Positions 1 through 12,148 are shown, numbered from the stretch's first letter. The stretch: DNA of 64,000 nt from Peltaster fructicola (GCA_001592805.2 CP051141.1:3410001-3474000); one strand, 5' to 3'. Notes: generated from the sequence alone by a model not told the origin. Numbers and translations: made by a program.

Positions 1-2167
1 CATCATCGTCGTCGTCGCTGTCCTCTTCGTTCTCACTGTCTTCCTCACCACCGATGATCTCTTCTGTCTCCTTTTTGATCTCTGAAAGCTCATCAGAGGC
101 GCTACTTCGAGGATCTTCGAGCCACTGCTCCAGTCCTTCGTCATCGACAAGTTCACCCTGGGCGAGCGCGTTACAAGCGTAGAGCAGGATCTTGCTACCC
201 TGCACACGATGCAGCAGATCTGTCTGCATGAAGAGCAAGAACTCAACCTGTTCGACCTTGACCTTAGCATCTCGATCGAGAACAGCACGCTCGACCAAAA
301 GTCGATTAGGCAGTATCGTCTGGGCGACAGCCTTCTGCGGTGTAAGGCCGCCCTCGACCAAACTCGCAACACGTTTCATGAGAGCGACGGCGACCGCTCG
401 TCGGACTTGCTTGCCATCAGCGTTACTGCTTAATGTCAGGGCCTTGAGCTCGAGCTGAATGCTATCTGCGCCGTCGCCCTTCTGGATGGAGTCGAAGATA
501 CTACTAGCAGCTTCGTGGTGGAAGTCGGCTGCACGATGTCGCTCGTTGCCGCTTTCGTCAGATGCTATCGAGCCAAAGCTATCGGTTCGAGAGGAGCGAT
601 ACTGATGCGAGGACTCAGATTCGTCGTCTGAATATGCGCTGTTGACGGTCGAGATGGATTCTGCATCATCGTCTTGGTCTGGTGAGATTGCTGGGACGAG
701 CCCTTCGATGAGATCCTCGTCTTCATCGGCCTCGAGACTAGCGCCAATGCCCGTCTCGCCAACGATCTTCGAATCAGTTATTGCTTCTGTTAGAGAGCCA
801 TCGCTGGTCCGTTTTCGCTTAAATCGAGAAATCCTTCGACCTCGTGCTATCTCCATGTCACTAGCAATCTTGACGCCATATGCGATCAACACGTCCGATT
901 GTAGACGACACTTCTTGCCAATGGTGGCTCCAGTGCCGATGCAGGCATTCTCAATGACTGAGTCATCATCGATGTGGACATCGTCGAGGATGTAGACGCC
1001 GTCCAGCTTAACCCTGCTTCCAATCACGCATCGACGACCGATGACACTATTCGACACAACAGTGTCTTCACCAAAGCTGCTGCCCTGCCCGATGACTGTC
1101 TTCTTCGTGATCTTAGCACTCCTTGCAAGCGTGACACCGTTCTCCTTGTATACACTGCTCTTGGAGAGCTGGAACGTCTGATCGGGTAGAATGTTGGAGT
1201 CTGGGCAAAGAGGATAAGTCCAGCGAGAGATGACATCTCTGCTGATGGCATCGTATGCCTGTAGACTTCTGACTCGAGCGGCGTAGCCTTCAGACGCGAT
1301 GTGCGTGTGCACTGTGAGCTGAAATAGTTCGAAGTCCTTGAGTATGCCATGCAGGAAACCTCGTCTTGGCATTTGCCAGTCAAAGTTGTCGCTATACTGC
1401 GCAAGGACTTCCTGTGAGCAGATATCGATGCCACAGTCAATGAGGTCAGCTCTGATCTCGAGCTCCGGGTGATCACTGAGGATCTCGCCATCAATATTGA
1501 GCCTTGCATGCTGTCCAGCCTGGAGCTGTTCGTAATGCAAGCATCGCTGTCTGCCAGGATCGACAACAAAGACAGGCCGGGCAGCGTTCGACTTCGATCG
1601 ATGCGAGTCGCCCGCCTCACGGAGCACCATAGTCATGATGGCCTTCTTATCTTTCTCACGTCGAGCTTTGTGCTCAGTTAGTGCCGGCTTGAGGTTGATG
1701 TTGCTGATCACATCTCCGTAGACGCAGATGAAGTCGCCGACCAGTCGCTGTTTCTGCTCCATATCGCGCATGGCATCGCCGATAGAGTGCGACTGGGAGC
1801 GAATTACTTCGACGGAGAAGGGTGCTGTCGATTGCGTCCATTTTGAGCTTGCAATGTACTCCTCGACCTGCTCGGTGTGATTGCCACAGTACAAGAAGAC
1901 CTCTTCGACGTCCGCGGCGGCCAGGAACTCCAAGGTGTATTCGAGCAGAGGCGTGTTAGCTAGTGGGAGCAGGCATCGTGGTCTCTCGAGAGTGAAAGGC
2001 TCAAACTTTGTCTCGTATGAGTCTGTCAGGACCTGAGGTTGTCAGTTGAGCTCATGTCGCGGAAGGATTGCACATACAAGAGCTTGCAAGGCGTCTTCTC
2101 GTCTTTCCTCGCCTACTTTGGGCTTATCGGCCTTGCCGCTTTGCTTCTTCGCTGCTTTGGGTGGCAT
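1..2167 (-). CDS. GCD6: Translation initiation factor eIF2B epsilon subunit (3' end cut by window edge)
   Basis: This is the catalytic subunit of the guanine-nucleotide exchange factor for eIF2, the regulated step of translation initiation in the cytosol. The start is ATG at 2167 (MPPKAAKKQS). A 45-nt intron lies at 2033-2077 (GTATGTG...CTCAG); removing it joins the first 30 codons in frame to a frame open to base 1, about 707 visible residues. The N-terminal nucleotidyltransferase-like fold begins around RPRCLLPLANTPLLEY. A left-handed beta-helix follows, with isoleucine-patch repeats such as VIGQGSSFGEDTVVSNSVIG. The C-terminal W2 region carries the box DDEGLEQWLEDPRSS, then an acidic tail running off the window. 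Yeast Gcd6 is 712 aa, so probably only the last residues are missing. It is transcribed divergently from nothing close by; SKN7 lies upstream on the same strand. Confidence 0.95.
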
Positions 2168-2456
2168 TTTTGTGCCCTGTGTGAATGTGTGGAAGTCGCT
2201 TTGCTTTATGACATGGATGAGGCGCGAAATTTTGAGTCATCGAGTGATTAATCACAACACTGCAGAGGTCACCACAAACACACGGAGTACATGACCATGC
2301 ATTCAGTCTTGTCACAATGTATACACATAGCTTCATTTATCCGATTATCGCTCACATGATACCCGACCAGCGTCATATAGACGCACATGTACACTAACAT
2401 GGTGTGGCGCTTGCGAGATATTAAGACACAAAACACAAGCCAGGCATGTCCCTTCA

Positions 2457-4480
2457 TTATCGTCCTCTCGACATTGGCCCAGGAGGTAATCCCATTTGTG
2501 AATGAGGAGGCACTCGCTGATTAGGATTCGCTGTGTTGAATGCACCAGGAGGCGGTTGTAAAGCGAATGGCGGCGGCCCGGCAGTGTTGTGTACGGCCTG
2601 CATGTACGGGTCGTCCTGATGTGTGTCTGAGGGCGACACTCCGGTCAATCCTGCTGGCGAGTTCCAATTACTACCAGTTGCTGGTGAAGTGCTAGGCGAG
2701 GCTTCAGTCTTCAAGGCTCGCTTTTGCGGTATAATCTGAGCTGGGCCGAGAGAGTCCATTTCGAGACCAGCTGTAGGCTTCTTCAAGTGTGCGAGATGCT
2801 TCTCTAGCATGTTCAATAGACCTTCTTTTGTGAAGGGCTTCGGCAGGACGTCATTCATGCCTAGGATTGTTAGAAGTGCTTGAGAGGGACACGCAATCAG
2901 ACATACCATGCTGGAAGTACATCGATATGTCATCGCTGCGAATGTTCGATGTCATAGCTATGATCGGTGTGTGGTTGTCGTACTGTCGGATAAGATGTGT
3001 CGCTGAAACTCCGTCCTGCAAAAGTCAGTAAAGCACTCTCTCAACACCTTTCCCTCACAGCACAAACTCACCAAGTTGGGCATAATGATATCCATCAGCA
3101 CGAGATCGTACTTGGCTCCCTTGCTCAATTTATCCACTGCCTCCATTCCATCAAGCGCACTGTCGATCGTACAGTGGAAAGCATACAAGAACTTCCCACC
3201 TATTCTGCGACAAGTCTGATCATCCTCGACAAGCAAGATCTGCGGCTGCCTCAACCACCCAGGATCGTTGTGTGTGCTCTTCTTCCTTTCCACGTCTTGT
3301 GGGCCACTGTCCGGAGCAGGTTTCGGCGGCATTGAGTAAGGGATGTTGTGTATGTGTTCGCTGTACATAGGGTCGATGCCCTGGGACGTGCCGACCGGGT
3401 AGACCATGTTGTCGAGGTCGCCGTAGTTCATTGAAGTGGAGGACGCGGCCGAGTGTGGTTGCGCGCCACGACTAGACGATCTCGTACCATTGATGGGCGG
3501 CGGCGTAGTGAAGACTTGGTTTATGCGCATGTGCTGCTCGTTCAGCTGCTCGAGCTTGTTACTGTTGAAGACGTTGTCAGCGTTAACCTCACTGAGTAGC
3601 TTAGAGGCGTGCTGTAGAGGCGATGCTGGCGCATCTTCTTCCTCGAACTGAGGAGGAGGTGGTGCAGCAGCTGTAGCACCATTCGTCGCAGGTGGTTGCG
3701 TCACAAACGGGTTGACAACTCGAGACTCTCGTCGTCGTTGTGCATCGATCGAATTAAGGAAGTTCATCACGTATTGCATGACATGCTCGTGATTCACGAC
3801 AGTCTTTTGCACACCGATCATCTCTTGTAGAAGCATCGAGTGATGCATGCTGAGCTCGTTATACCTCTCCTGGAGCTGGTGTAGTTGCTGCTGCGTCGCT
3901 ATGAGTTGTGTGTTGATCAAATCGACTTGCTGTGTTGGTAGGAGGTCATCGCCCATTGCGTTTGGCTTTCTCGGTGCTGGCGCCTTGCGTCTGATGTTGT
4001 CTAGCGCATCCTTATTGTTCATCTTGAAGTCTGGATGTTTGAACTCCCATGCCTGCGCGCTTGTGTCAATGTTTGTTCTCTTCCAAGAGCAATAACCCTT
4101 CCACTCACTCCTGCACCGTAGGGTGATGTTCCTCCTTCTTCATTGTTGTGCCGCACCTTGTGGAAGTCATACTTGTTTAGTTGTCGCACGAAACTGGCAA
4201 AGTTGCTGTGCTTGAAGTGTTTTGGCAGGATGTGCTTCGTAAACTTCTCGTTCTTCGCGCAAGTGTTAGCAAGGCGCTCTCAACATAGTGATCGGATCTC
4301 TGCTGACCTCGAGGACCACAAAGCTATCACCTTCGTTGCCCCATCGTACGACACTCTCATCTTGTGGAGTCTCCAGCATTTTGTACAGCTTACGCACCTC
4401 CTTGGTATTAGCATAGAAGCGGATTGCCAGTCGGTCATACTGACAAAGTCGCTGGAGTTATTGGCCTGGCTGCCATCCAT
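2457..4480 (-). CDS. SKN7: Transcription factor/response regulator Skn7 (HSF domain plus receiver)
   Basis: This is the nuclear response regulator of the fungal two-component pathway, controlling oxidative-stress and cell-wall genes. Six exons (4445-4480, 4308-4397, 4109-4252, 3072-4052, 2907-3015, 2457-2860) give 587 aa; all five introns are 46-56 nt with GT...AG ends. An HSF-type DNA-binding domain spans about residues 11-105 ([13 protein letters not shown], then [19 protein letters not shown]). A coiled coil of Q/L/H heptads follows at about 130-170, and a receiver domain at about 362-485. The acidic pocket is LLVEDD, the phospho-acceptor Asp is in LVLMDIIMP (about D411), and the conserved Lys is in VLPKPFT. 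The C-terminal tail is low-complexity and Pro-rich. The start ATG at 4480 is the first after an in-frame stop and gives the usual short N-terminus. The HSF-coiled-coil-receiver order is diagnostic. Confidence 0.96.
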
Positions 4481-6461
4481 GTTCGCGATGGCCGATGGTG
4501 AATCAGGAGCGCCTTTCGAGCTATAGTCGAGCTCAAAGCTTCAAGGATGACGCGCGGTTGTCGCAACAATCAAGCCGGGAACGAATGGAAGCAATGCGAT
4601 CGAAGTGAAGTCTATCGCGAGGCTGGCCGCACAGCATCGACGGCTGAAGTCCTGATAAGGTGCCTTGGGAAATATCGGATCCTAATCTACAGGTTGGCGT
4701 TCCTTGCTGTCGTAAGAACGACGTCTGACGAAGAGAGGCTGAAACCGGCCAGCAGCCTCCCAGGTAAGCGCAGTCTCGACTTGCGCGATTGCGCGATCGA
4801 GTTCAGATCGTGTGATTGTGTGCAAGAGTTGCAACTCTGCACAATGATGTATGTCGTGTGTGTATGTAGGACGGGAACCTGGGCAATGGTTCTGGGAAAA
4901 GTGCACGGCTTCGGGATGATATGCCTGCAGTGCAACGATCAGGGCTCTCCTGCTCCCACCACGAAACGACTTGAGAAGACAGCGAAAGAAAATCAAGCTC
5001 CACTCGGCGGAATGTAGAGCTCCGGTAACCACGGGTAAGGCGCAAGCTTCTTGCGATGAGAAGTTCAATTGCCGAATGGATATTTGAAGACGATGATGTA
5101 GCGTGATCGGTGATGGTGAGAAGGAACTCTGGGAAGATCTGCTACTGCTGCTGCTGCTGCTCTGCTCCTTCAAGTGGCGTGGACAGTGCAGGAGCAAAAG
5201 CAAATGGTGCTTGAGCGAGTACACATGAGCTTAACTCAGTACGAAGGTGGTGTCGATCCCCACTGCCAGGGTGCAGCTCACGCGCATCGGGTCCTATCAT
5301 TAGTAGCTCGAGTGCCTGCCACCTGGTTATGTACTGCATGCTCTCCAAGGAAACGATTACACTTGCGCACGACATTCCGGCCAAGCAACTCAGAATGTAG
5401 CAGATATGAACCAGCTCCTCAAGCACAGCATCATGACACCTGCTATCTGCTGTGTCAGTCTCGGTTTACAACCACGCATTTGCCGTGTGTCTGGTTCAGG
5501 ATCATTCCGTGTGGAATGCACCAGCGACCAGGGATGATTTCGGACTCGGAGGATGCCGTGCTCAAGGCGTGGTGTCTGGGACAGTGTCATGGGATTGCTC
5601 AACTCGTTTCGACTCATTTGCGACACCCCGTGTGCTGCAACAATATTGGCGATGACGAAGGTGGACGCACAGCCGTGTCGATCTTCCGGGGGTAGTCCTA
5701 GCGAGTGATCGTCAGCCAGCCACCGACCAGCTTTAGCTCGCCATGTCGTAAAGACCACATGGTCGAGCAGTATGACATCTGGAAGTACAGTGCGGTTATG
5801 CGCACTTGTCTGCTACTCGATATCCTGAGAACATCTCAACAGGAGCGAGATCGCGTAAGTGCCTGCTGTTCCGACAACAAGTTTGGCATGCCTGCGCTTG
5901 TGGTAGATGCCTGGGTTGGAAGAAGGCGGCATTGAAGACTGTACAGCTTTAGACCGGCATTCTGGGTCTGTGTTCTCCAAGATACAGATCATATATCGCA
6001 CAAGGTCAAGGCTGAGGCTTCGCAGACTGTACTTGCACCTGGTGTGGGATCTGTGGACGAGCCAGATGGTGAGGAAAAGCGACGATGCTACGATCGGTAA
6101 TGTGGACATTGACCAGCAAACACTGGAAGCAGGAGATGCCAGTCTCTTGCTGAGCAATGGTCGAGCTCGAAGCAGATCTGTGCGAGTAAGCAGAAAGGTG
6201 AGCATACAAACACATGCAAGCCAACTTGGACGAAGATCAGCTACCTTGAAAGACATCCATGCTATTTTGGAAGAGCTCGATGATTGTGAAGCAGAACAAC
6301 AATATGGTACCTTCGATCATGCTGTTTGCTACTGCAAGGGCTCCCCCAGACGACCTGGTGGATGGGGAGCACAACGACGAGCATGCTCTAGCTCAACAGT
6401 ATCAAGAAGTGAGAGTATGCAGCAGCTCTTACCCATTCTGAATGGCATGCACGACCTATCT
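4481..6461. other. Intergenic region, about 2 kb, no supported gene
   Basis: This is the stretch upstream of SKN7 and downstream of the unnamed gene that ends at 6462. Open frames on both strands (largest about 210 codons near 5907-6545) look like chance frames: composition is not protein-like and I recognise nothing. A short (CTG)5 run lies at 5145-5159. It most likely holds the SKN7 promoter and a long 5' leader; a lineage-specific spliced gene cannot be excluded. Confidence 0.5.
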
Positions 6462-7118
6462 TCATCGCGTCCACCATTCATCTTCTGCATATCTGCCGAC
6501 CTTTGTCGCCTCAGACCACCAGACGCTCTCGAAAGGTTTGTATAAATCGTTGAATGCCTCTGCAGCCTCCTCAAGGCCTTCTGCTGGGCATATCTTCTCC
6601 CGGATGGTCCGGCCAAACTCATCTACCCATACGAGCTTGTCATCAATCCAGAAGACGCCAGTGACCCATAGACTCTGATCGCGACTGGAACTCCTCGCTT
6701 CCTCCACGTCGTCAGGGTCGTCAAACGCCGTCATTGAATAGACGAGCTCAGGTAAGGTATCGTAAGGATCTCCATCATACTCGCAGACAAAGTTGAGCGT
6801 CGCTCCAGTCTGGAGACCTATCTCTTCCTGACTCATAGCCAGCTCATGAGTGCTTGTTATTACTCTTCTTGCGTCTTCACCAGTCCATTCTGCTATCGAT
6901 CTGATCCATGAAGGTCGGCATCGCAGAATAGCTTCCTCCTCTTTGTTGACTGCAAAGCGTTCTGCCAGTTTGTGCCACTCCCATCTCCCTCGCGTACCAA
7001 GCTGCACGAACTTTCGAAAGATCTCACAACGCCGTTGTTCGATCGTGCCAGTGTGCTGGTTCCAATGTTGAATCAGAAAGACTTCTGCAGCAAGTGCTCG
7101 AGACTGATTGAACTCCAT
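6462..7118 (-). CDS. Hypothetical fungal protein
   Basis: I do not recognise a family. From the ATG at 7118 the frame encodes 218 aa of ordinary soluble composition, rich in Trp and acidic residues (for example WIRSIAEWTGEDARRV and WVTGVFWIDDKLVWVDEFG), with no signal peptide, membrane segment or metal-binding motif. The frame stays open upstream of this ATG. A 5' exon is plausible: ATG at 7268 encoding MPWIKICRLQ, then donor GTATGTTAAG and an acceptor (CACAACAG) joining in frame to LGALHPIQ before residue 1. That would add 18 residues. Codon and residue usage look coding, and the opposite-strand frame of about 210 codons that overlaps the 3' end does not. Confidence 0.6.
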   Translation of the reverse strand: MEFNQSRALAAEVFLIQHWNQHTGTIEQRRCEIFRKFVQLGTRGRWEWHKLAERFAVNKEEEAILRCRPSWIRSIAEWTGEDARRVITSTHELAMSQEEIGLQTGATLNFVCEYDGDPYDTLPELVYSMTAFDDPDDVEEARSSSRDQSLWVTGVFWIDDKLVWVDEFGRTIREKICPAEGLEEAAEAFNDLYKPFESVWWSEATKVGRYAEDEWWTR

Positions 7119-7639
7119 CTGGATAGGATGAAGTGCTCCAAGCTGTTGTGGTGCAGAAGCGACCGTACATGAGCAAGAATGGCGAGCGTCATACAGAAAT
7201 GACTCGCAATACACTTGCCACTCTACGACTTAACATACCTGTAACCTACAGATCTTGATCCAGGGCATGTACTTAGGCAGTTGGAGGGTTGTGCGTATGA
7301 GTATGTCTGAGATGTGGATGCCGATAGCTCTATAGCCGTCTTGTCTTGCTCTGCTCGTATTCTTGATTATTGTCCGGTTTTGTCTGGCAAGCCATAATGT
7401 ACAGAATCGTCCACCTCTTGCGCAGTTCCGCGAAAGGATAAGAGATAGTGTCTTATAGCAGTGTCGAAGGATCCAATGTACGTATAGGGACAGGCGTGTC
7501 GTTTGAAAGATCATTGCTGGCCTTTCTCAGGTGGAGGTGTAGCGCCATTGGTCCGCTGTTCCGGCGAAGAGGGAGACGAAGATCATATCATCGTGTTTGG
7601 TTATCTATCGACATTGATGCTAGTTGGGGTTCTGCAAGT
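7119..7639. other. Divergent intergenic region
   Basis: These 521 bases separate the unnamed minus-strand gene from the peroxiredoxin gene. They probably hold both promoters and possibly the small first exon of the minus-strand gene (ATG at 7268). I see no other element. Confidence 0.45.
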
Positions 7640-8279
7640 ATGCTATCCACTCGTCGAGCGGCATTACTGGCAACAAATGGTGCGCGGACATTCTCTGCAA
7701 CCTCAAGAGTTGCGATCAACATCGGCGATGCCCTGCCTGATGTCGAGCTTGCCGAGAACTCTCCAGGTAACAAGGTGTCCATCTTGCAAGCTGTTGGGAA
7801 GAAAGGTCTGATCATTGGTGTGCCAGCCGCATTCAGTATGTGCGATGCACTTCGGACCCAAGTAAAGCCTGACACTATATGTTAGGTCCATCTTGTTCAG
7901 CGTCTCACGTTCCCGGTTACATCAATGCTAAGAACCTCAAGAATGCCGGGTCTGTTGTCGTTGTCAGTGTCAACGATCCGTTCGTCATGAAGGCCTGGGC
8001 CAAGGACCTCGACGCTGAGTCCAAGAGTGGCATTCGCTTCTTGGCTGACACACATGCTGCGTTCACTAAGGCTGTAGATTTGGCCTTCGACAGCACTGCC
8101 ATCTTCGGTAACGAGCGGAGCAAGAGGTATGCACTTGTCGTCGAGGACGGCAAGGTGAAGGAGCTATATGTCGAACCGGACAACACTGGTGTAGATGGTA
8201 TGTTCGATGGATTGTGTATTGACGATCGAAACACTGACTGTGTATGCTAGTTTCGTCTGCTGAAAAGGTTCTCGCCTAG
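7640..8279 (+). CDS. Peroxiredoxin-5 type thiol peroxidase (AHP1/PMP20 family), probably mitochondrial
   Basis: This enzyme reduces hydroperoxides through a reactive cysteine. Three exons (7640-7835, 7886-8197, 8251-8279) encode 178 aa; the introns are 50 and 53 nt. The peroxidatic Cys is residue 69 in PAAFSPSCSASHVPGY, and the Ser codon before it is split by intron 1. The thioredoxin-fold core continues through VVVVSVNDPFVMKAWAKDL and RFLADTHAAFTKAVDL. The first 23 residues (MLSTRRAALLATNGARTFSA...) are basic, lack acidic residues and resemble a matrix-targeting presequence; family members without one are cytosolic or peroxisomal. The end lacks a peroxisomal SKL. The stop lies 68 bp from the stop of the convergent Zn2Cys6 gene. 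SKN7, a known regulator of antioxidant genes in yeast, is 3 kb away, but a link is only inference. Confidence 0.93.
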
Positions 8280-8347
8280 GGTATTAGCTTCAGCAAACAA
8301 TGTTATGACTGCTATTGAAGAGTCTTCGGTGCAACGCCCGACTGCCG

Positions 8348-10721
8348 CTATCCGAAGGTGCCACCTTGCTGGTCGAATTTGACCTGATACTCTCTCAAGT
8401 TGGCCCAGCTTCGCAGCTCAGCGGCCTCATCTTCTTGCTGCGTCTCACTGTTGGCGCTGACGTGCTCCAATCTGATCAAAACTTCCAGGAATGCTGCGAG
8501 ATAGTCCTTAGCTTGCAGCTCCATGTGGCCTCGCATCGTGTCCGGAGCATCCAGAAGTGTGCTGGCAATCGATCTGATCTTCAGCACGAAGCTTTCGGCA
8601 TTTGGCTCCATGCTGACCTGATCGATGCTGCCTAGCACCACAAGCAGGTCCTTGACGATCGTCTCACGTTCATCTCGGAACTCCTGCTCTGTCATGTCAA
8701 AACTGCTCGTGGGTGGCGGATGTTGAGGCAGCGCACCATCTATGCCGGCTGCAACGATACCAATGCTTGGAGAATGTGGTGACGTAGGTCTAGAGATTGG
8801 CGTCTGTTGTGATCGCAGTCGTACGTGTGCCTCGACAAGATTCCAGTACTTCTGGACAATGTATGACCGTGTGGCCAGACTGCTGGCGTATATGTTGGCC
8901 TTCTGAATCTCGTACTGCATGTGACGTCGTTGTTCAGACGTCTGATCCATCAGATTATCATCGTGTACACCAGCTAGGCTGAGAAACGATCTCGCGGGCT
9001 CAGCAGAGGGAAATTGTGATCGGCCGTGATGGCCGTGTCCCTGGATATAGACCTTCAGCTCGGGTGGCAGTGATGCTGTGGCATTCTTGCACTTGGCCAA
9101 GGAGTCTTTTAGGACTTTCTTCTGTCGCTGCCAGTCGATGATATGGTCAATTCCCCACGACGTCTCCATGGTGGACAACGTGTTGTATGAGCTGAATGCC
9201 TTTACATTAGCGTTGAAGCCTGCGATCATGGGCAGTAGGCCTGGAGGCTGTGGTTCGATGTGCGTGGGGAATATGTAGAGGTCGTCGACCTCGAGTGGAA
9301 GTGGCGGATAAGGATCTGTTGTTGTAGGAGGCGGTATCTGCAGCTCGTCGAATTGAGCACCAAGTTGCTGTAGTGTCTTGACACCAACGAACATCGTCCA
9401 GAAGATGCGTCGGCCGATCTGTATTGTGATGTTGTCTCGAACGTCACTGTGCTCCTCCTCACTCCTGAGATGTGGGAATCCGCCAAGAGGCTGCGCAGAT
9501 ATAGCTTCGTCAGTGCGATGCAGACCCAGGACACGGATGATCGTCAGACATTCGCCAAAGTACAGTCGACCCTGACGCCATCGGAAGGTGTAGACGCCAG
9601 TCAAGGCCAGGAAATAGCTCGTAGCAGCATCGTAGACACTGATTCTCTCCTTCTCGAGATACGCCGGACCACGTGCTAGTGCGCAGACATGCTGACATTG
9701 GCTCACCAAGCTCATGTGGTTCGGGAACAGCTTTTCTTTGCGCTGTGCTTTGAGATGCAGCCGTGGCTTGCGTGGGAACGAGGCGACCAGAGCCCCGATC
9801 ATCGAGGCCACAAGAGCAAGGAAAGACTTGTTCGTCAGATCTTCACGTCGCTTCCACGCTTCTCGGAAGCTCGGCTCGTGTGGAAACGGACATAGAGGAT
9901 GGACGTAGGTGAAGAAGTCGTTGATGAGCAACTCAAGCGTGTCAAGTGAGCAGATTGATTCGGCTGACAGCTGTGCTGCAGACGTGTGTGAAGATAGTGC
10001 TGCTAAAGCCTGTGCAGCGTTTGTCGGTGATGCCGGCGATGGTGGTCCGGAGTATCCCTCTTCGAGCTTCTGTCGCTTTAAGGCTGCCGCATGTCGATTC
10101 GGTGGACCTCTTCGTTTGGTGGGTCTCGCAAATGTGCATGGTATGTCCAAAGCCGCGCATGCTCGACACGGTGGTCCGCTCTCATCACACTTGGCATGTC
10201 AGTATAGCGCCTATACGATGAATGAATCGACATACCTTGACCTTGCGCACACTGCAAGAATCGCAAGCTTTACGCAGTCGCGCTGCTGTCGCCTTGGCAG
10301 CGCTTTCCGAAGGAGAGTCTGTGTTTGATTGTGGAGGTGTCTGTGAGATATAGTTTCCGACTTGCTGCTGAGGCTGTGATCGCGGCTGTTGTAGAGGCGT
10401 GCGATCATTCCCATCGACCGAGCGCTGAAGTTCTTGCGTAAGACTGTAGTGCAGGACGCCGGAATCGTGTCGGTCTGCGGCAGGAACCTCAGTCTTCATG
10501 AGCGCAGGCAGAGTGGCATTGCCGAAATGCGCCTGACTCGACTGCTGTGAAGCGTCATTGATCGACTGTACGCCTGGTACGTCCGAGTACGCGGGACTGT
10601 AGTGTTGCCCAGGGAGTGGAGGGTGGAGGGTAAGACATCGTTGCCAGTATATTAGCTGTGGTGAGCGCGTGCTATGCTGCTGAGGTATGGTTGTTTGTGA
10701 CTTGAGATGTTGAGTCCGCAT
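8348..10721 (-). CDS. Zn2Cys6 transcription factor with fungal-specific middle domain
   Basis: This is a probable sequence-specific nuclear regulator. Two exons (10236-10721 and 8348-10189) separated by a 46-nt intron encode 775 aa. The intron falls inside the binuclear zinc cluster: CDSCSVRKVK on exon 1, CDESGPPCRACAALDIPC on exon 2, together giving all six cysteines, followed by a basic stretch (RPTKRRGPP). About 160 Gln/Ser/Pro-rich residues precede the cluster. The fungal-specific transcription factor domain occupies the middle (LINDFFTYVHPLCPFPHEPSF, then RLYFGECLTIIRVLGLHR). The start ATG at 10721 is the first of the open frame; an earlier start by splicing is possible. The target pathway cannot be read from the sequence, and family-level similarity to sugar or amino-acid utilisation activators is too general to name it. 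Confidence 0.9.
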
Positions 10722-11218
10722 GGAGACGTTGTTGACGGCTTCAGGACTCCGCGCGGTGCGCAGTGAACGCAGGTCGACCAGGAGGCATGCGCAAATCGCT
10801 CGTGAGGCGGAGTATGGTCTGATCCCACAATTGCTGTCGCTTTCGACGCTTCACAAGCTGTCAACGGGTGTTGTGTTATCGATCTACCATGATGTAGCGA
10901 AGATGGCTGCTTTACTACTGGTCCCAAGCACACACTAAATTTACGCGCTAAAATGGTGTGGCAGACGACTTTGGATTACGTGATCGGTCGTGTTCAACTC
11001 TACTCACCACCCTCACCACAGCGCCATCTGTAGGTTTAGGGACCTTCGCAATGATTGCTTAGCGTTGACCCTACTCAGATATCACAAAGATCACATGTAC
11101 GCGCGATGCACTGACGAGACAGTCACTGTTTGGAGCATACAGGAGTTATCACTCATTTCATTACAATGTTGTCTATCCATGCACTATTTGTACAGCAACC
11201 CAAACATAAGCCAAGCTC
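10722..11218. other. Intergenic region
   Basis: These 497 bases hold the upstream region of the Zn2Cys6 gene and the 3' flank of the small heat-shock gene. No coding frame here is convincing. Confidence 0.4.
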
Positions 11219-11887
11219 TTACTCGATGGATATCCGCTTGATACCAGCCTTTGGCACCTTCGGGACTACAACTTCCAGCACGCCATTTCGCAGTCTTGCT
11301 GTGGTGTTCTCCGTGTCCACTGGAGCTGGGAATGAGAACACACGCTGAAACTGTCCAGTGTGGCGTTCGCTGACCCAGTATCGGCTTGCTGGAGTAGTAG
11401 GTTGCTGCTCGACTGGCTTGACCTGTGGCGTCGCTGATGTTGTGGTAGGAGTGGCTTCTGCAGCTGTTGCTGAGCTGGTCTCTGTTGCAGAATCTGCAGC
11501 AGCATCGACATACTCTGGCTCATCTTCAACTGTAGCTCGATGGCTTGCTACCTCGTGCGGTGTAGCATCTTCGACTGCTTGCTTCTCTGGTTGAGCAGGT
11601 TGGCTCTCCTGCTTGCTGTGTTCGCTAGAGCCCTTGATTACGATCGTGCGCTGATCACGGAACTCGATCTCGATATTGCTCTGCTCAACACCTGGCAGCT
11701 CACCCTTGAGCTCATATCCGGCTTCTGTCTCCTTCACATCAAAGCGTGGGTTAAAGCTTCGCTCCTGCCGTGTGGTCTGCTGTCGTGCAGAAGCGACTTG
11801 GTTAGCGTAGTTGTCGAGAAGACGCCACACTGGAGCGAAGTCGTTCACGACAAGGTCGTGGGTAACGAATCGTGGGAACAGAGACAT
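11219..11887 (-). CDS. Small heat-shock protein, Hsp20/alpha-crystallin family (Hsp30-like)
   Basis: This is an ATP-independent chaperone that binds unfolding proteins. The chosen ATG at 11887 gives 222 aa starting MSLFPRF, typical of fungal Hsp30. The frame stays open 45 codons upstream without family-like sequence, so that part is read as 5' leader; a possible leader intron donor (GTAAGTGC) starts at 12012. The alpha-crystallin domain begins FNPRFDVKETEAGYELKGELPGV and continues through EIEFRDQRTIVIKG. It is interrupted by a long Glu/Ala/Thr/Pro-rich insert, as in other fungal Hsp30 proteins, and resumes with RHTGQFQRVFSFP and the conserved LRNGVLEVVVPK. A TATA box and a perfect heat-shock palindrome lie upstream. 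Confidence 0.93.
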   Translation of the reverse strand: MSLFPRFVTHDLVVNDFAPVWRLLDNYANQVASARQQTTRQERSFNPRFDVKETEAGYELKGELPGVEQSNIEIEFRDQRTIVIKGSSEHSKQESQPAQPEKQAVEDATPHEVASHRATVEDEPEYVDAAADSATETSSATAAEATPTTTSATPQVKPVEQQPTTPASRYWVSERHTGQFQRVFSFPAPVDTENTTARLRNGVLEVVVPKVPKAGIKRISIE

Positions 11888-12028
11888 CTTTCTGGTAGTT
11901 GTCGTGATTGGTACCTTTACGACTCGAAGAGTTCTTGGTAGTCTAGTGCAGAGGCGAGTGTTTTGCATGAAAGAGATTGTTCTGAATGTTGATGAGATGG
12001 AACAGCACTTACCTCTGAGCAAATCTCA

Positions 12029-12036
12029 TATATATA
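12029..12036 (-). promoter_or_regulatory. TATA box of the small heat-shock gene
   Basis: TATATATA lies about 142 bp upstream of the Hsp20 ATG and about 113 bp downstream (in the direction of transcription) of the heat-shock palindrome. The spacing fits an inducible TATA promoter with a roughly 100-nt leader. Confidence 0.6.
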
Positions 12037-12148
12037 CTTGCGAGGAGCAGCAGGCAGCAGATGCTACGACGTCGACGACTTACTAAAGCTGTTTGCTTTG
12101 TGATCAGACGAGATGATTCTTGTATGTTGTCGACCAACCTACGAAACA

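Noticed and set aside
5145-5159. (CTG)5 run as a microsatellite of interest
   Set aside because: Five units only, not in a gene, within the range expected by chance.
5907-6545. 212-codon plus-strand frame
   Set aside because: Overlaps the 3' end of a more convincing minus-strand gene, with random-looking composition and no motif.
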